Assembly: GCA_017521195.1 (NCBI GenBank)
Contig: JAFXGP010000020.1
Location: forward strand, 1-64,000
DNA length: 64,000 bases
Origin: Lachnospiraceae bacterium
Lineage (GTDB): Bacteria > Bacillota > Clostridia > Lachnospirales > Lachnospiraceae
Direction of reading: 5' to 3'
Both the position numbers and the translations under genes were made by a program. A model generated the notes under the pieces. That model had not been told where the DNA came from. It made no database searches and saw only the letters and a program-made list of their open reading frames with translations. The stretch's first letter is position 1. Each line of letters begins with the position of its first letter. Shown piece after piece: positions 1 through 8,434 of this stretch.

Positions 1-1
1 A

Positions 2-613
2 ATCCCCGCACATACCATCCAAAATTTCTTAAATACTCTGTATTCACAAAAAGAGCAGGCTTTATCAGAATATCAACGAAACTGCTGTATCCGTGACATC
101 GCAGTGATAGAACTATTATTTGCAACCGGTATGAGAATTTCTGAGCTTTGTAATTTAAAATCGGAAGATATAGACTTTGAGAATAAAACAATTTTAATTT
201 ATGGAAAAGGCTCTAAAGAACGTATTTTACAAATTGGAAATCCGGATGTATTAGAAGCATTAGACTTGTATAGAAAAACTTTTCAAAAAGAGATAAAAGA
301 ATGTGGCTATTTTTTTGTAAATCGTCTTCAAAACAAATTATCCGACCAATCCGTTCGATATATGATTAACCATTATGCGAATCTTGCGGGAATTGAACAG
401 CATCTTACACCACACATGTTCCGCCACTCTTTTGCCACCTTACTTTTAGAAGAAGATGTAGACATTCGATATATACAGAAAATTCTTGGACACAGTTCCA
501 TCAATACCACAGAAATTTATACTCATGTGTCCAATGTAAAACAAAAAGATATTTTATTTCATAAGCACCCCAGAAATATGATGGAAATCAACAACAATGG
601 GAAATTATCCTAA
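2..613 (+). CDS. Tyrosine recombinase/integrase, 5' end outside window
   Basis: The reading frame is open from base 2, so the N-terminal part lies outside the window; the GTG at 104 is internal. The visible 203 residues hold the catalytic domain of a XerC/XerD-type tyrosine recombinase, which cuts and rejoins DNA through a tyrosine intermediate. All expected active-site elements are visible: the first Arg in GMRISELCN, the beta-hairpin Lys in GKGSKER, the HxxR box in HMFRHSFATLL, the second His in LGHSS and the nucleophile Tyr in TTEIYTHV. The catalytic core therefore looks intact. The C-terminal tail after the Tyr is about 35 residues, slightly long for XerC/D. It could be a mobile-element integrase rather than a housekeeping Xer; the accessory genes that follow favour the former. 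Confidence 0.9.
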   Translation: MPAHTIQNFLNTLYSQKEQALSEYQRNCCIRDIAVIELLFATGMRISELCNLKSEDIDFENKTILIYGKGSKERILQIGNPDVLEALDLYRKTFQKEIKECGYFFVNRLQNKLSDQSVRYMINHYANLAGIEQHLTPHMFRHSFATLLLEEDVDIRYIQKILGHSSINTTEIYTHVSNVKQKDILFHKHPRNMMEINNNGKLS

Positions 614-634
614 TCCTTTAAAATGTCATACTAA

Positions 635-674
635 AATAACCGCCCATCGTCCTGAGAAAACATGAGCGGTTATT
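635..674. terminator. Hairpin between convergent genes, probable terminator
   Basis: A 9-bp perfect stem (AATAACCGC / GCGGTTATT) lies just after the recombinase stop and before the end of the minus-strand gene at 721. The minus side runs into TTATTTTAG, the plus side has only a weak T-run. It probably ends transcription in both directions. Confidence 0.55.
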
Positions 675-720
675 CCAAATAACTTACATATCAGTCGAAC
701 CGTCATAGCACTTACCCAAA

Positions 721-1121
721 TCACATTCTCTGCGTTCCTAACTGTATCTGCTCTACTACAATAGCATCTGCCATAATAGTTTCTTTTTGAAGCTCACTGT
801 CATATATATTTAAAATCACTTCATCACCAACCGCTAAATCTTCAAATGAAATATTGCGGACATCATTTGCATCTTCATAATTTACATATATGACGTTCTC
901 CCGCTCAATCGCTTGACTGCAATCAATAGCACACTTTTTTCCAAACACTTTTTTTATATTCTCATTCATATCTGAAACGTAAATTATATGCTCTGCTGAA
1001 TCAATCTCAACGATTTTTGCATTCAGTCCTACATGAAGTATATCTTCTTCTTTTTTCCACAGCCGGACAACCATAATATACAAACTACTACTAAAACTCT
1101 TATAATATATTTTTTTATCAT
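721..1121 (-). CDS. Small lipoprotein whose signal peptide and body are in different frames (-1 shift at A_AAA_AAG)
   Basis: From the ATG at 1121 (GAGG 9 bases upstream) the frame encodes a lipoprotein signal peptide, MIKKYIIRVLVVVCILWLSGC, with lipobox LSGC, then GKKKKIYFM and a stop. The body of about 105 residues (EEDILHVGLNAKIVEID... to LGTQRM) is in the -1 frame and has no good start of its own, only a TTG inside the leader. The two frames meet at bases 1056-1050, where GGA AAA AAG forms the heptamer A_AAA_AAG in register, the strongest known bacterial -1 slippery sequence. Either the ribosome slips here, or one A of an A7 run has been lost (mutation or sequencing error). The body resembles small secreted proteins of unknown function. 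It is last in a run of minus-strand lipoprotein and membrane genes, 15 bases after its neighbour. Confidence 0.7.
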
Positions 1122-1136
1122 AATTTTCATCCTCAA

Positions 1137-1769
1137 TTAATTTTCAACTTTCTGAACCGTCACATATGTTCCCTCAAACAACTGTAAAATAGTTTCCTCT
1201 GTAAGATTTATTAATTCCTCACCAAACATAAAAGTTCCATTCGCAGATACTATATCATTCCCTTCCTGTAAAAATGTAATTGCTACAGGAGCCGTATTTT
1301 CATATACATAAATATAAATAACATCGTCTTTTTCTTCCTTGTTTACAAAGGAAATACCTGCTGTACAAATAGTCGATGCCGCCAAATTTTCCGAACCACC
1401 GTAAGCATTTATCTGGGTTATCAAAGAAGCATGCACTTTCTTTTTCATGATTCTTTCCAATTCATCAGACATGGTTGTCTGAATATCTTCATTTCCAATT
1501 AAACCTTGGTAATTATCTTTCCGAAGCACCACTTCATAAACTGTCTGCGGCTTAGAATAATCGCCATTTGTATTATTTTGTATCACATTACTTATTTTTT
1601 CATTTCCTGTAAACATCTGCACATAAGACTGACTATCTGCCATCTCATCCATCAAATCTACCACTTCTAATCCCCGTTCATATAAGGAAACCTGTTCTTT
1701 TTTACTTCCACAGGCTGTCAGACTTAAAATAAGAATAACTGAAAAAATAACTAAATTTTTCTTTTTCAT
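1137..1769 (-). CDS. Lipoprotein of unknown function
   Basis: A 210-residue protein with a clear type II signal peptide: KKK, a hydrophobic stretch and the lipobox LTAC (residues 17-20), so it should be anchored to the outer face of the membrane. The start is supported by AGAGG nine bases upstream. The remainder is soluble, mixed alpha/beta, with no motif I recognise and no enzyme-like signature. Gene order (small membrane protein, this lipoprotein, then another small lipoprotein) suggests one transcript. Confidence 0.8.
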   Translation of the reverse strand: MKKKNLVIFSVILILSLTACGSKKEQVSLYERGLEVVDLMDEMADSQSYVQMFTGNEKISNVIQNNTNGDYSKPQTVYEVVLRKDNYQGLIGNEDIQTTMSDELERIMKKKVHASLITQINAYGGSENLAASTICTAGISFVNKEEKDDVIYIYVYENTAPVAITFLQEGNDIVSANGTFMFGEELINLTEETILQLFEGTYVTVQKVEN

Positions 1770-1781
1770 ACTAAAACCTCT

Positions 1782-2111
1782 TTATGCCCACATAAAAGCA
1801 TTTACAATCCACAGAGTTAATATTACATCCAACAAAATAACTGTAAAACAATATAATACCTTTACAATTTTTCTCTTAATACTTTTAGCAATTACCATAC
1901 TCCAAATAGCTAATATAATTGTTAAGATTGAGAATACCGTCACTCTTAAATCATTCGCATTAAAAGGTATATTTAACATATTTGTCTGCGTGGAAGGTAC
2001 ACAACCACATCCGAATACATCTACTAAAATAAGCTTGTCTAAAATAATATAAATCGGTATAAATATTGGCATGATTATAATTGGCATAATTGTCATTATT
2101 TTCTTTTTCAT
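1782..2111 (-). CDS. Small membrane protein, unknown function
   Basis: The start is placed at the ATG at 2111, where GAAGGAG sits at proper distance; a longer frame to 2171 has no ribosome binding site. The 109-residue product has three hydrophobic segments (roughly residues 4-24, 59-80 and 87-107) and a Cys-rich loop FGCGCVPS between the first two. No family was recognised. It is 12 bases upstream of the lipoprotein ending at 1137 and is probably co-transcribed with it. Confidence 0.65.
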   Translation of the reverse strand: MKKKIMTIMPIIIMPIFIPIYIILDKLILVDVFGCGCVPSTQTNMLNIPFNANDLRVTVFSILTIILAIWSMVIAKSIKRKIVKVLYCFTVILLDVILTLWIVNAFMWA

Positions 2112-2134
2112 AAACTGCTCCTTCGTTAAATTAG

Positions 2135-2593
2135 TTATAATGCCATTACATATATTTGACAAGGATTCCAATCATCCCACAATGTTGGAAATATTTCAAA
2201 TTCCTTGAAACCAAGTGCAATATAAAATTTATTTGTTTTATCATAGCTTTCATATTTCCCCATTTGAACAGTTTTCACCTGGATAAAGGAATAGCCTTTC
2301 TCACAAATTATTTTCTTTGCATATTCAAACAAGGATTTCCCAATACCATTACGATGATATTCCTTTAACACTCCCATAACGGCAAGTTCGACAGTATCTT
2401 TTCCTGTTTGTTTAAGATAAAGAAATCCTATTGGCTTTTTATTTTTATAGGCACAGAAAAAAAGTTTCCCTATACTATCTTGTATGTATTCTTCTCTGGA
2501 TTCGGGAAGACCAAACCAATCAGGCAGTGCTTCGAGTATATATCTTGTAATATTCTTTTTTTCTAAATCATCTGTTATTTCTACTATATCCAT
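2135..2593 (-). CDS. GNAT-family N-acetyltransferase
   Basis: A 152-residue single-domain protein of the usual GNAT length. The acetyl-CoA binding motif A is visible as YHRNGIGKSLFEYAKK (R/QxxGxG/A), preceded by the beta-4 strand ELAVMGVLKEY. A C-terminal beta strand (FYIALGFKEFEIF) matches the end of the fold. It should transfer an acetyl group from acetyl-CoA to an amine, but the substrate cannot be read from sequence. The start at 2593 is chosen because GAGG lies seven bases upstream; the in-frame ATG at 2605 overlaps that site. Confidence 0.85.
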   Translation of the reverse strand: MDIVEITDDLEKKNITRYILEALPDWFGLPESREEYIQDSIGKLFFCAYKNKKPIGFLYLKQTGKDTVELAVMGVLKEYHRNGIGKSLFEYAKKIICEKGYSFIQVKTVQMGKYESYDKTNKFYIALGFKEFEIFPTLWDDWNPCQIYVMAL

Positions 2594-2629
2594 AAATAGC
2601 CTCATTTCTATGAATTGGAATTTACTACC

Positions 2630-3346
2630 TTACTCCGAAAGTAATCTTTCAAGCAAAATCTCCCGATTATTAATAAACATTTCCGTTACCTTATAACTCT
2701 CTGTATCTTCATACTTACAATTATGTATTCTTCCTTCATCAAAAGATATAATCTGTGCGTCAGGTATTCCTAACAAAATGGGAGAATGTGTAGCAATAAT
2801 AAATTGTGAACCTTGCTTGGCACATGAACATATTTCCATAAGTAAAGTTAATTGCCTTTGCGGAGATAACGCTGCTTCAGGTTCATCAAATAAATATAAT
2901 CCATTCGGCTTTAACTGATTTTGTACCAACGCAAGAAAACTTTCCCCATGTGACTTTTCATGATATTTTTCTGACGGATGTTCCAAATCTGCGTATTCTT
3001 CTTCCTTAGTCGCAACATTATAAAAACTTTCAGCTCTAAGAAAATATCCCCATTTAGCCTTACGATATCCCTTTGAAACTTTTAGTGCTTCATGCAGCCT
3101 GGAGTGTGAATCATATGTTGAGAAAAAATAATTTTTCGTTCCACCTTCCGGATTGAAGCCATATGCCACCGCAAGTGCTTCCAACAACGTTGACTTACCG
3201 CTTCCATTTTCTCCAACCAGAAAAGCAATGTTTTTTTCAAATATTAATTCTTCCAAACCTTTTAAGGCATCAATTTTTCGCAAATAACTATTTTCTTCAA
3301 TCCTATTCCAATCGATAGACAAACTTTGTATATATAACTCATTCAT
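2630..3346 (-). CDS. ABC-like AAA ATPase (AAA_21/SMC-like head), stand-alone
   Basis: A 238-residue soluble ATPase with Walker A GENGSGKST near residue 45 and Walker B YLFDEPEAALSPQRQ near residue 150, followed by an H-loop His in IIATHSPILLG. There is no transmembrane partner nearby, and the family (AAA_21-type proteins) is distinct from transporter ATPases. Its members are poorly understood; some act in anti-phage or DNA-related complexes, but nothing here proves that. The start at 3346 follows AAGGGAG. The C-terminus ends in a helix rather than in any added effector domain. Confidence 0.8.
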   Translation of the reverse strand: MNELYIQSLSIDWNRIEENSYLRKIDALKGLEELIFEKNIAFLVGENGSGKSTLLEALAVAYGFNPEGGTKNYFFSTYDSHSRLHEALKVSKGYRKAKWGYFLRAESFYNVATKEEEYADLEHPSEKYHEKSHGESFLALVQNQLKPNGLYLFDEPEAALSPQRQLTLLMEICSCAKQGSQFIIATHSPILLGIPDAQIISFDEGRIHNCKYEDTESYKVTEMFINNREILLERLLSE

Positions 3347-3379
3347 TGAAATACTCCCTTTGGCAAAATACATACATAT

Positions 3380-3662
3380 TTACTCTTCTGCAACAAATAC
3401 CATATCTCCCTCATGGTAGATCTCAATAATACATTCGCAAAACTTTCCACCTGATATAAGATAACCACAATATTTTGTCATATTATAACCATAGGTTTCA
3501 TCCATCACAGAAAAACCAAACTGTTTATATTTATCAATAAAATCTTTCAAAAACATCTTTTCGCCTGTAAAGGTTCCAACATTACCGGTAACCCCAAGCA
3601 AATACACTCATATCATGTAAAGTATATGGTACACATATGTTATCACGAACAATTCTTTTCAC
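3380..3662 (-). pseudogene. Internally deleted, frameshifted small gene
   Basis: A GTG at 3662 with a strong site (GGGAGGAG) opens a frame coding MKRIVRDNICVPYTLHDM and then a short tail ending in GYR and a stop. The next 75 codons (VYLLGVTGNVGTFTGEK... to MVFVAEE) are in another frame, have an in-frame stop immediately before the GTG at 3607 and no ribosome binding site. From memory of related Lachnospiraceae hypothetical proteins, these two parts are the two ends of one protein of about 140 residues, so a central piece appears to have been lost with a frame change. The family comparison is from memory, not from a search. Confidence 0.6.
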
Positions 3663-3690
3663 TTTTACTCCTCCCTGCACTTGGAATTTG

Positions 3691-3918
3691 TCAATCAATT
3701 CTTCCGCCACAATGCTGACAAAATATCCCTTCATTTCGTCCTAAGCGCTTTTTACAGTGTGGACATTTGTTATAAAGAAAATCTGGAATTAGACAAGAAA
3801 GCATAATAACAGCACCAATTATAGTACATACAAAACCAAATAAATATCCTGCCATTATCACAATAAAGCCGATAATCAGAAGTGTATCTCTTAAAATACG
3901 AGCATCCTTATAATTCAT
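3691..3918 (-). CDS. Small membrane protein with C-terminal zinc ribbon
   Basis: A 75-residue protein. The start at 3918 is set by GGGAGG eight bases upstream; the longer frame to 3966 overlaps the preceding gene and lacks such a site. Two hydrophobic segments (about residues 10-45, probably a hairpin) are followed by CPHCKKRLGRNEGIFCQHCG, a four-Cys zinc ribbon. Proteins of this type are usually small membrane proteins of unknown role. It overlaps nothing and lies 17 bases from the end of the upstream gene. Confidence 0.7.
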   Translation of the reverse strand: MNYKDARILRDTLLIIGFIVIMAGYLFGFVCTIIGAVIMLSCLIPDFLYNKCPHCKKRLGRNEGIFCQHCGGRID

Positions 3919-3935
3919 ACAAACAACCTCCCATC

Positions 3936-4334
3936 TTACTCTGCTTTCCATTTTATTTGCATCCAAAATATCATGCTTAACACCATCATTATTACAATAT
4001 GAATCACTATGTTCTTCAAAGTAAAGTTATAAGTATTGGAGACTTCCCCATATTCTAAGAAATAACGAGCTATCATACCCAAAATCGTTATTCCAAGGTT
4101 AAGAAAAAAAATCCATAGCCATGTTACTTTGGGAAAACTAAATGCCTCTATATCCCCAATACATTTGCTAATTCCAATAGCGGTGACAAGATTGAGAAGT
4201 CCTACTGTTATATTTCCTCCCAAAGAAAAATTACCAACTGGGAATACACAGCATTCCAAACAAACAATAAAAACTAATCCCAGCACACCAAATAGCTTTT
4301 TGTGTATTCTTATATATGTTCGTAAATCTCCCAT
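3936..4334 (-). CDS. Four-TM membrane protein, unknown function
   Basis: A 132-residue hydrophobic protein with four predicted membrane helices (about residues 16-35, 40-60, 72-92, 107-127). The start at 4334 is preceded by AGGATG at normal distance; the ATG at 4343 directly overlaps that site. No domain was recognised. It follows the anchored protein at 4350-5270 by 15 bases and belongs to the same run of minus-strand genes. Confidence 0.65.
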   Translation of the reverse strand: MGDLRTYIRIHKKLFGVLGLVFIVCLECCVFPVGNFSLGGNITVGLLNLVTAIGISKCIGDIEAFSFPKVTWLWIFFLNLGITILGMIARYFLEYGEVSNTYNFTLKNIVIHIVIMMVLSMIFWMQIKWKAE

Positions 4335-4349
4335 AGATATCATCCTAGC

Positions 4350-5270
4350 TTAAAATCCGTAAATCATATTTCCCTGCTTATCATAAATACTTTCTCCACC
4401 ATATACGGTTTCCGCTGTTGCGCCTCCGGATTTTTTCCAAAAATGCGCCAATGTTTTATGGATATATCCAAAGGAATCTTCTGCAACCACATAAACACTA
4501 ACCGCATCTCCCTCAACAGCTTCATAAGTATCTGTAAATTCCAATGCCACAACACCTTCTGCAAATCCATCTGCACTTTTCACTTTATCTGTAACATCAA
4601 CACGTTTCACTTCTTTACCATTGATTTCTGTAACGATTGCAAAATTTTCAAAAATAATCTGGGAAGCATTATCGCTATAATCCCATTCGATTAATGTCTG
4701 TGTATCAAAAACTAATTTCCCATCTTTAAAGGAACTTCTTCCGGTGGTGTCTTCTGCCCAAAGTGACGGGAACCATTTCCCCCAAAGTTCACCAAGCCAG
4801 ATTTCTTCTAACTTCTCCGTCTTAGTTATTCCGGCAGTTGTAATGCTCACCATGGGATACGGCTCCTCTGTTAAAAAAAGCCCTACAGGAATGGTTGCTT
4901 CATAAAAACTTCCGTTTTTTTCAAACTCAGACTGCTTTCCATCTAGCTCAACTGTAATCTGCATAGTTTCATGGATTTCTTTTGGCACAATCTGAATTGT
5001 CACCGGCACCGTCTGTGTTTTGGTATCGAGTTCTCCTAAAGTAAATGTACTTTCCGTTATAAGACTGGCTTGCTTTTTCAGTTGTTCATCCACATTTCTG
5101 TAAATAGAGTTAATCTGGTCTCTTAACATATCGTCTTCACTTATATAATCCCGTTTCAAATCGTCTATTTCATCACTTAAACTGTTGATTTTCACAAAAC
5201 AAAAACCGAGCATAACCACCATTGCCAGAATAATTATGTAAAGATCTCTCTCTTTTATTTTCTTATCCAT
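4350..5270 (-). CDS. Single-pass membrane-anchored extracytoplasmic protein
   Basis: A 306-residue protein with one N-terminal transmembrane segment (about residues 10-27) followed by a heptad-like stretch (LSDEIDDLKRDYISEDDMLRDQINSIYRNVDEQLKKQ, given here only in part as residues 29-68) and a beta-rich outer domain. The coiled coil suggests oligomerisation or pairing with a neighbouring membrane protein. No enzyme motif or known family was recognised. It sits between two membrane-protein genes, with 25 and 15 base gaps, so one operon is likely. Confidence 0.7.
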   Translation of the reverse strand: MDKKIKERDLYIIILAMVVMLGFCFVKINSLSDEIDDLKRDYISEDDMLRDQINSIYRNVDEQLKKQASLITESTFTLGELDTKTQTVPVTIQIVPKEIHETMQITVELDGKQSEFEKNGSFYEATIPVGLFLTEEPYPMVSITTAGITKTEKLEEIWLGELWGKWFPSLWAEDTTGRSSFKDGKLVFDTQTLIEWDYSDNASQIIFENFAIVTEINGKEVKRVDVTDKVKSADGFAEGVVALEFTDTYEAVEGDAVSVYVVAEDSFGYIHKTLAHFWKKSGGATAETVYGGESIYDKQGNMIYGF

Positions 5271-5295
5271 ATAATATCCTCTCGTAAATTTTAGA

Positions 5296-6060
5296 CTACT
5301 GTAATCCCATAATAAAGAGTACCAACGCCATAATCACCATAGCAGTCCATCCTATATATCTTCCTGTAATTTCCAAATCAGAGGGCTCTGCATTTTCTAC
5401 GTTACGAATCTGAAATGCCAAATTCCAACGAAACAGCTCATCCGCAAATAAAATAGTAAGTGCATTGAGAATACAAATAAACACAGCTCCAAACCAAGCT
5501 TGCGCTTCTCCTTTATGTGTTAACTCAGGCTCATTCAACAGTTCATAGATCGTAGAAGCAGACGGCTCCATTCTATCAATCACATCGCCATTTTCGTCCA
5601 ATTCAATTCCATTGCTTGTCATAACAGAAAATCCCAAACTATCTAAGGTTCCATCCTCATTGTATAACCAATAAAAATCTCCTGCGTCCCAAACACCACC
5701 GCGAAACAGAAGTTTATCACCATTTCGGATTTCTACTCCTGTCATTTCCTCTGCTATTTCTTTATCCTGAGGAATCGCAGTCGGGTCTTCTATCATTGTA
5801 TAAGTCCCATAAGATTTATCACCATACTGAAACATAACGGACTTATTCTCAGATACTATAAACTGAGCCTGTTTCCCTTGGATTTTGCCTGTATAACTTA
5901 TTTTCCCATTTTCTTGTGTCGGGACTAGAATCGCATCATTATATCGATACCCAACTCTTGAAATTGTCATAGGATAAATGATTGCAAACAGCAATGTCAT
6001 AATTATCATAAAAATAAAAAGACCTTTTTGATAGCGATTCAAACCTTTGATCCTTTCCAT
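5296..6060 (-). CDS. Membrane protein with large outer domain between two TM regions
   Basis: 254 residues: an N-terminal helix (about 13-33), a soluble domain with many aromatic and Gly residues (35-185), then two helices at the C-terminus (about 190-208 and 233-252). The start is preceded by a purine-rich stretch. The fold of the outer part is unknown to me. The layout (short anchors around an extracytoplasmic domain) and the neighbours suggest a component of an envelope complex, but no function can be assigned. Confidence 0.65.
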   Translation of the reverse strand: MERIKGLNRYQKGLFIFMIIMTLLFAIIYPMTISRVGYRYNDAILVPTQENGKISYTGKIQGKQAQFIVSENKSVMFQYGDKSYGTYTMIEDPTAIPQDKEIAEEMTGVEIRNGDKLLFRGGVWDAGDFYWLYNEDGTLDSLGFSVMTSNGIELDENGDVIDRMEPSASTIYELLNEPELTHKGEAQAWFGAVFICILNALTILFADELFRWNLAFQIRNVENAEPSDLEITGRYIGWTAMVIMALVLFIMGLQ

Positions 6061-6084
6061 TGTTTCACATCCTTCGTCACAATT

Positions 6085-6624
6085 CTAATCTTCTATTGCT
6101 TCTGATACAAAATTTACTCTTTCTTCATCAACTGAAAAAGAGATTTTTTGAGTATAGCTTGTACCATCCTTGGAACATACTTTAAATGTAACTTCTCCAT
6201 TCCCCCAATATGTAAATTCCGGCGAATCTGCCAATTCAGCTTCTACTCCACAATGCTGCATATTTCCTTCTGCGCCCATAAATGCCACATGAATGTATCC
6301 CTCTTTACTATCTGTATACAGGATTACTCCTACCCGGTCATAGGCAAAATCAAACATACCGGTACATGTAACCAACGTACAATCCGCGTCTGCTTTTATT
6401 TTAAATAATTCTGCGATTTCCTGCGTTGTCCATTCTTTTCCAACACTTTCTTCTTTCATTTCGTTGAAATCAACATCTGCATCTTTTGAAATAAAAATAG
6501 CCGTAGGACCGTCTGCTCCTCCTATAATTCCTATAGCAGCCTTATCCCTCAAATTAACATGTATTCCCCATGCAACCACTATAAGACCAAGAACTAAGGT
6601 GATAATAGCAATTCTCTTTTTCAT
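6085..6624 (-). CDS. Membrane-anchored protein carrying the GGADGPTAIF motif of Na+-pumping decarboxylases
   Basis: About 179 residues with one N-terminal membrane helix (residues 5-22). Directly after it comes IGIIGGADGPTAIFIS, a sequence otherwise typical of the beta subunit (OadB/GcdB) of sodium-translocating decarboxylases. The rest of that 350-450 residue, multi-helix subunit is absent, so this is not a decarboxylase subunit despite the match. The remainder is an acidic soluble domain with three Cys. The start at 6624 is chosen because AAGGA precedes it; the ATG at 6642 has no clear site. A fragment of this gene is repeated at 14702-14803. Confidence 0.65.
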   Translation of the reverse strand: MKKRIAIITLVLGLIVVAWGIHVNLRDKAAIGIIGGADGPTAIFISKDADVDFNEMKEESVGKEWTTQEIAELFKIKADADCTLVTCTGMFDFAYDRVGVILYTDSKEGYIHVAFMGAEGNMQHCGVEAELADSPEFTYWGNGEVTFKVCSKDGTSYTQKISFSVDEERVNFVSEAIED

Positions 6625-6666
6625 CTTTTCATATTCCTTCATGCTTTTTACAGTACGTATTTCACT

Positions 6667-6945
6667 TTATTTTTTATTTCTCCCCACTATTTGAATTAAA
6701 AAATAAACAACCGCAAACAGTGAGACATACAAAATAGACACTATTTTAGAATATTTAAATAGAATGTATCCTCCTATAACTGTGGAAAATAGTAAAATAG
6801 TTCCACCACTGGTAAATTCAAATCCATTTGTAACTTGTATAAGAATGGGTTTTATAATTCCCTTTTTTTGTAACAAAACTAAAATCAAACTGATTATTCC
6901 GGCTAGACTTGCAACTATAACCATAATTAATTCCTGAATTACCAT
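6667..6945 (-). CDS. Small three-TM membrane protein
   Basis: 92 residues, nearly all hydrophobic, with helices at about 5-25, 45-65 and 70-88 and a basic C-terminus GRNKK. GGGAG lies eight bases before the ATG. No known family was recognised. It lies 15 bases after the DUF975-type gene and 42 before the GGADGPTAIF protein, in the same direction, so it is probably in their operon. Confidence 0.65.
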   Translation of the reverse strand: MVIQELIMVIVASLAGIISLILVLLQKKGIIKPILIQVTNGFEFTSGGTILLFSTVIGGYILFKYSKIVSILYVSLFAVVYFLIQIVGRNKK

Positions 6946-6960
6946 CGCTTAATCTCCCTT

Positions 6961-7704
6961 CTACTCAATTTCAAAATCCTGTTTCTCTGTTCCTGATATT
7001 TCTCTGTAAAACGCCGCTTCGGCTGCCTGTTTATAAGGGTTCAGCCATAAATAGCCAATTCCAAGCGTAAATCCACACAGAATATCCCAACCAATAAAAC
7101 TAAGTCTCAGACAAAACAAACGCCATTTATTTCCATCCATCATCTGCTTTGACAAGTTGATGGCTTCACCGGCAGAGATTTTCGGATTTTCTGCTAAAAT
7201 ATAATTTGTCATTGCATAACTTAAGGAAGCCATAATTCCAGGGATAATGAATAGCAAAGACCATAACAAAAGATATATACTTCTAAGTAATCTTGCTACC
7301 GCAGTGGTTTTCCAATAAGAAAAATATGCAAACAGATTCTCAAAAGTTCCCTCTAATTGGTCCGCCAAATTTAAATTAAATTTCGCATATCCTACCGCTA
7401 TAATACTTCCCAGTACAAAATATAAAGCCCCCGTAATCAATGCTGCTACCATGATATATGTATACCTTCCAACCATAAAAGCTCCTAGATCTGAGTTGAG
7501 ACTTCCTCCGGTTGAAAAAATTGTATATCCGGCAAGTTCTAAACTTGCCTTCACGTTGGATGCTTCAAAATTTACTTTTACTTCGGGACCCATGCCGTCA
7601 ACAGCTCCCAACATGGATGCTACTAAACCTACCAATACGGCAATTTTCCATTTTCCCCTCAAAACTTCTCTTGCTAAACTTCTAAAATCCGCTGCTAATC
7701 TCAT
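6961..7704 (-). CDS. DUF975-family integral membrane protein
   Basis: 247 residues from the ATG at 7704, where GGTGGAAG gives a ribosome binding site; the longer frame to 7827 overlaps the upstream gene. The N-terminal pattern (residues 1-12, including SLAREVLRGKW) followed by five or six membrane helices and the motif FIPGIMASLSYAMTNYILAE is typical of DUF975 proteins, whose function is unknown. The conserved ISAGEAINLSKQMM segment follows. Its 3' part is duplicated at 16654-16995. The annotation to family level is from recognition of the pattern. Confidence 0.8.
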   Translation of the reverse strand: MRLAADFRSLAREVLRGKWKIAVLVGLVASMLGAVDGMGPEVKVNFEASNVKASLELAGYTIFSTGGSLNSDLGAFMVGRYTYIMVAALITGALYFVLGSIIAVGYAKFNLNLADQLEGTFENLFAYFSYWKTTAVARLLRSIYLLLWSLLFIIPGIMASLSYAMTNYILAENPKISAGEAINLSKQMMDGNKWRLFCLRLSFIGWDILCGFTLGIGYLWLNPYKQAAEAAFYREISGTEKQDFEIE

Positions 7705-7738
7705 ACACTTCCACCATCCTTTACCATCTCTTGAAATA

Positions 7739-8236
7739 TTAATTGTTAGAAACTGACGCACTTGCACCGGAACTAGCTTCCATAACACAATCAATAGTAA
7801 GTACAACTGCCAGCGCCACGATTTCATCTTCCGGATTCGCTATACTTAACTCATAACTATCTCCCCAAGTCATCCACTCCTTACTTATGGAAACAATGGA
7901 ATCGCCATTCTTGATAATTTCATAATCATGAGCCATAAGCTTTCCCTCTATTTCCCACCCAAGACCTTGTATGCTGTATCTTGGAAAAAGGAAAGAAAAC
8001 TCTTTTTTAATTTCCGCAATCTGCTCATCTCCACAGAAAACATAATAACGTGGTAAAAAGCTCCAAACTTCTTGTTTTATAAAAGCAACTTCTCTGCCCA
8101 CACTGTCATATACATGCAGCTTTTTCCCCCAGGAAAACACTTCTCCCTGAACAAAATATTTATCATTTCCATATTCATCTTTAACAGTGAATTTATCTCC
8201 CCACGAAAAAACTTTTTCTTTTATGTATAATTTCAT
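7739..8236 (-). CDS. LURP-one-related (YxjI-like) protein
   Basis: 165 residues starting at 8236 behind a perfect AGGAGG. The repeated short beta strands (KLYIKEKVFSWGDKFTVKDE, VQGEVFSWGKKLHVYD, IAEIKKEFSFLFPRYSI) and a C-terminal helix are the Tubby-like barrel layout of the LURP-one family (YxjI in Bacillus). Members may bind membranes or lipids; the role in bacteria is not established. The promoter-proximal 60 bases of this gene reappear at 17041-17146 next to the DUF975 fragment. Confidence 0.8.
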   Translation of the reverse strand: MKLYIKEKVFSWGDKFTVKDEYGNDKYFVQGEVFSWGKKLHVYDSVGREVAFIKQEVWSFLPRYYVFCGDEQIAEIKKEFSFLFPRYSIQGLGWEIEGKLMAHDYEIIKNGDSIVSISKEWMTWGDSYELSIANPEDEIVALAVVLTIDCVMEASSGASASVSNN

Positions 8237-8434
8237 TACAATTCCTCCTGGTATTTTTCTTTTCAAAGCTTTAAAAGTTTTTTATATGTATATTGTACTT
8301 TTACCCCAAAAAGAAATACATGATTATATTAGCAAAATAGATAGTGTTATTTCTATTAATTTGAAAATATTACATTCCATACCCTAAAACCATAAATCCA
8401 TAATATTTGGAAGAAGGCGCTATTCCTACTCCTC
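8237..8434. other. Intergenic stretch upstream of LURP-one gene
   Basis: About 200 bases, AT-rich, between the LURP-one gene and the end of the next minus-strand gene. The part 8250-8297 is repeated at 17101-17148. A promoter for the 7739 gene is expected here, but no clear -35/-10 pair could be fixed, and no coding sequence was seen. Confidence 0.4.

Noticed and set aside
6085..6624. Annotation as oxaloacetate decarboxylase beta subunit
   Set aside because: Only a 16-residue motif matches; the size, helix number and other conserved residues do not.
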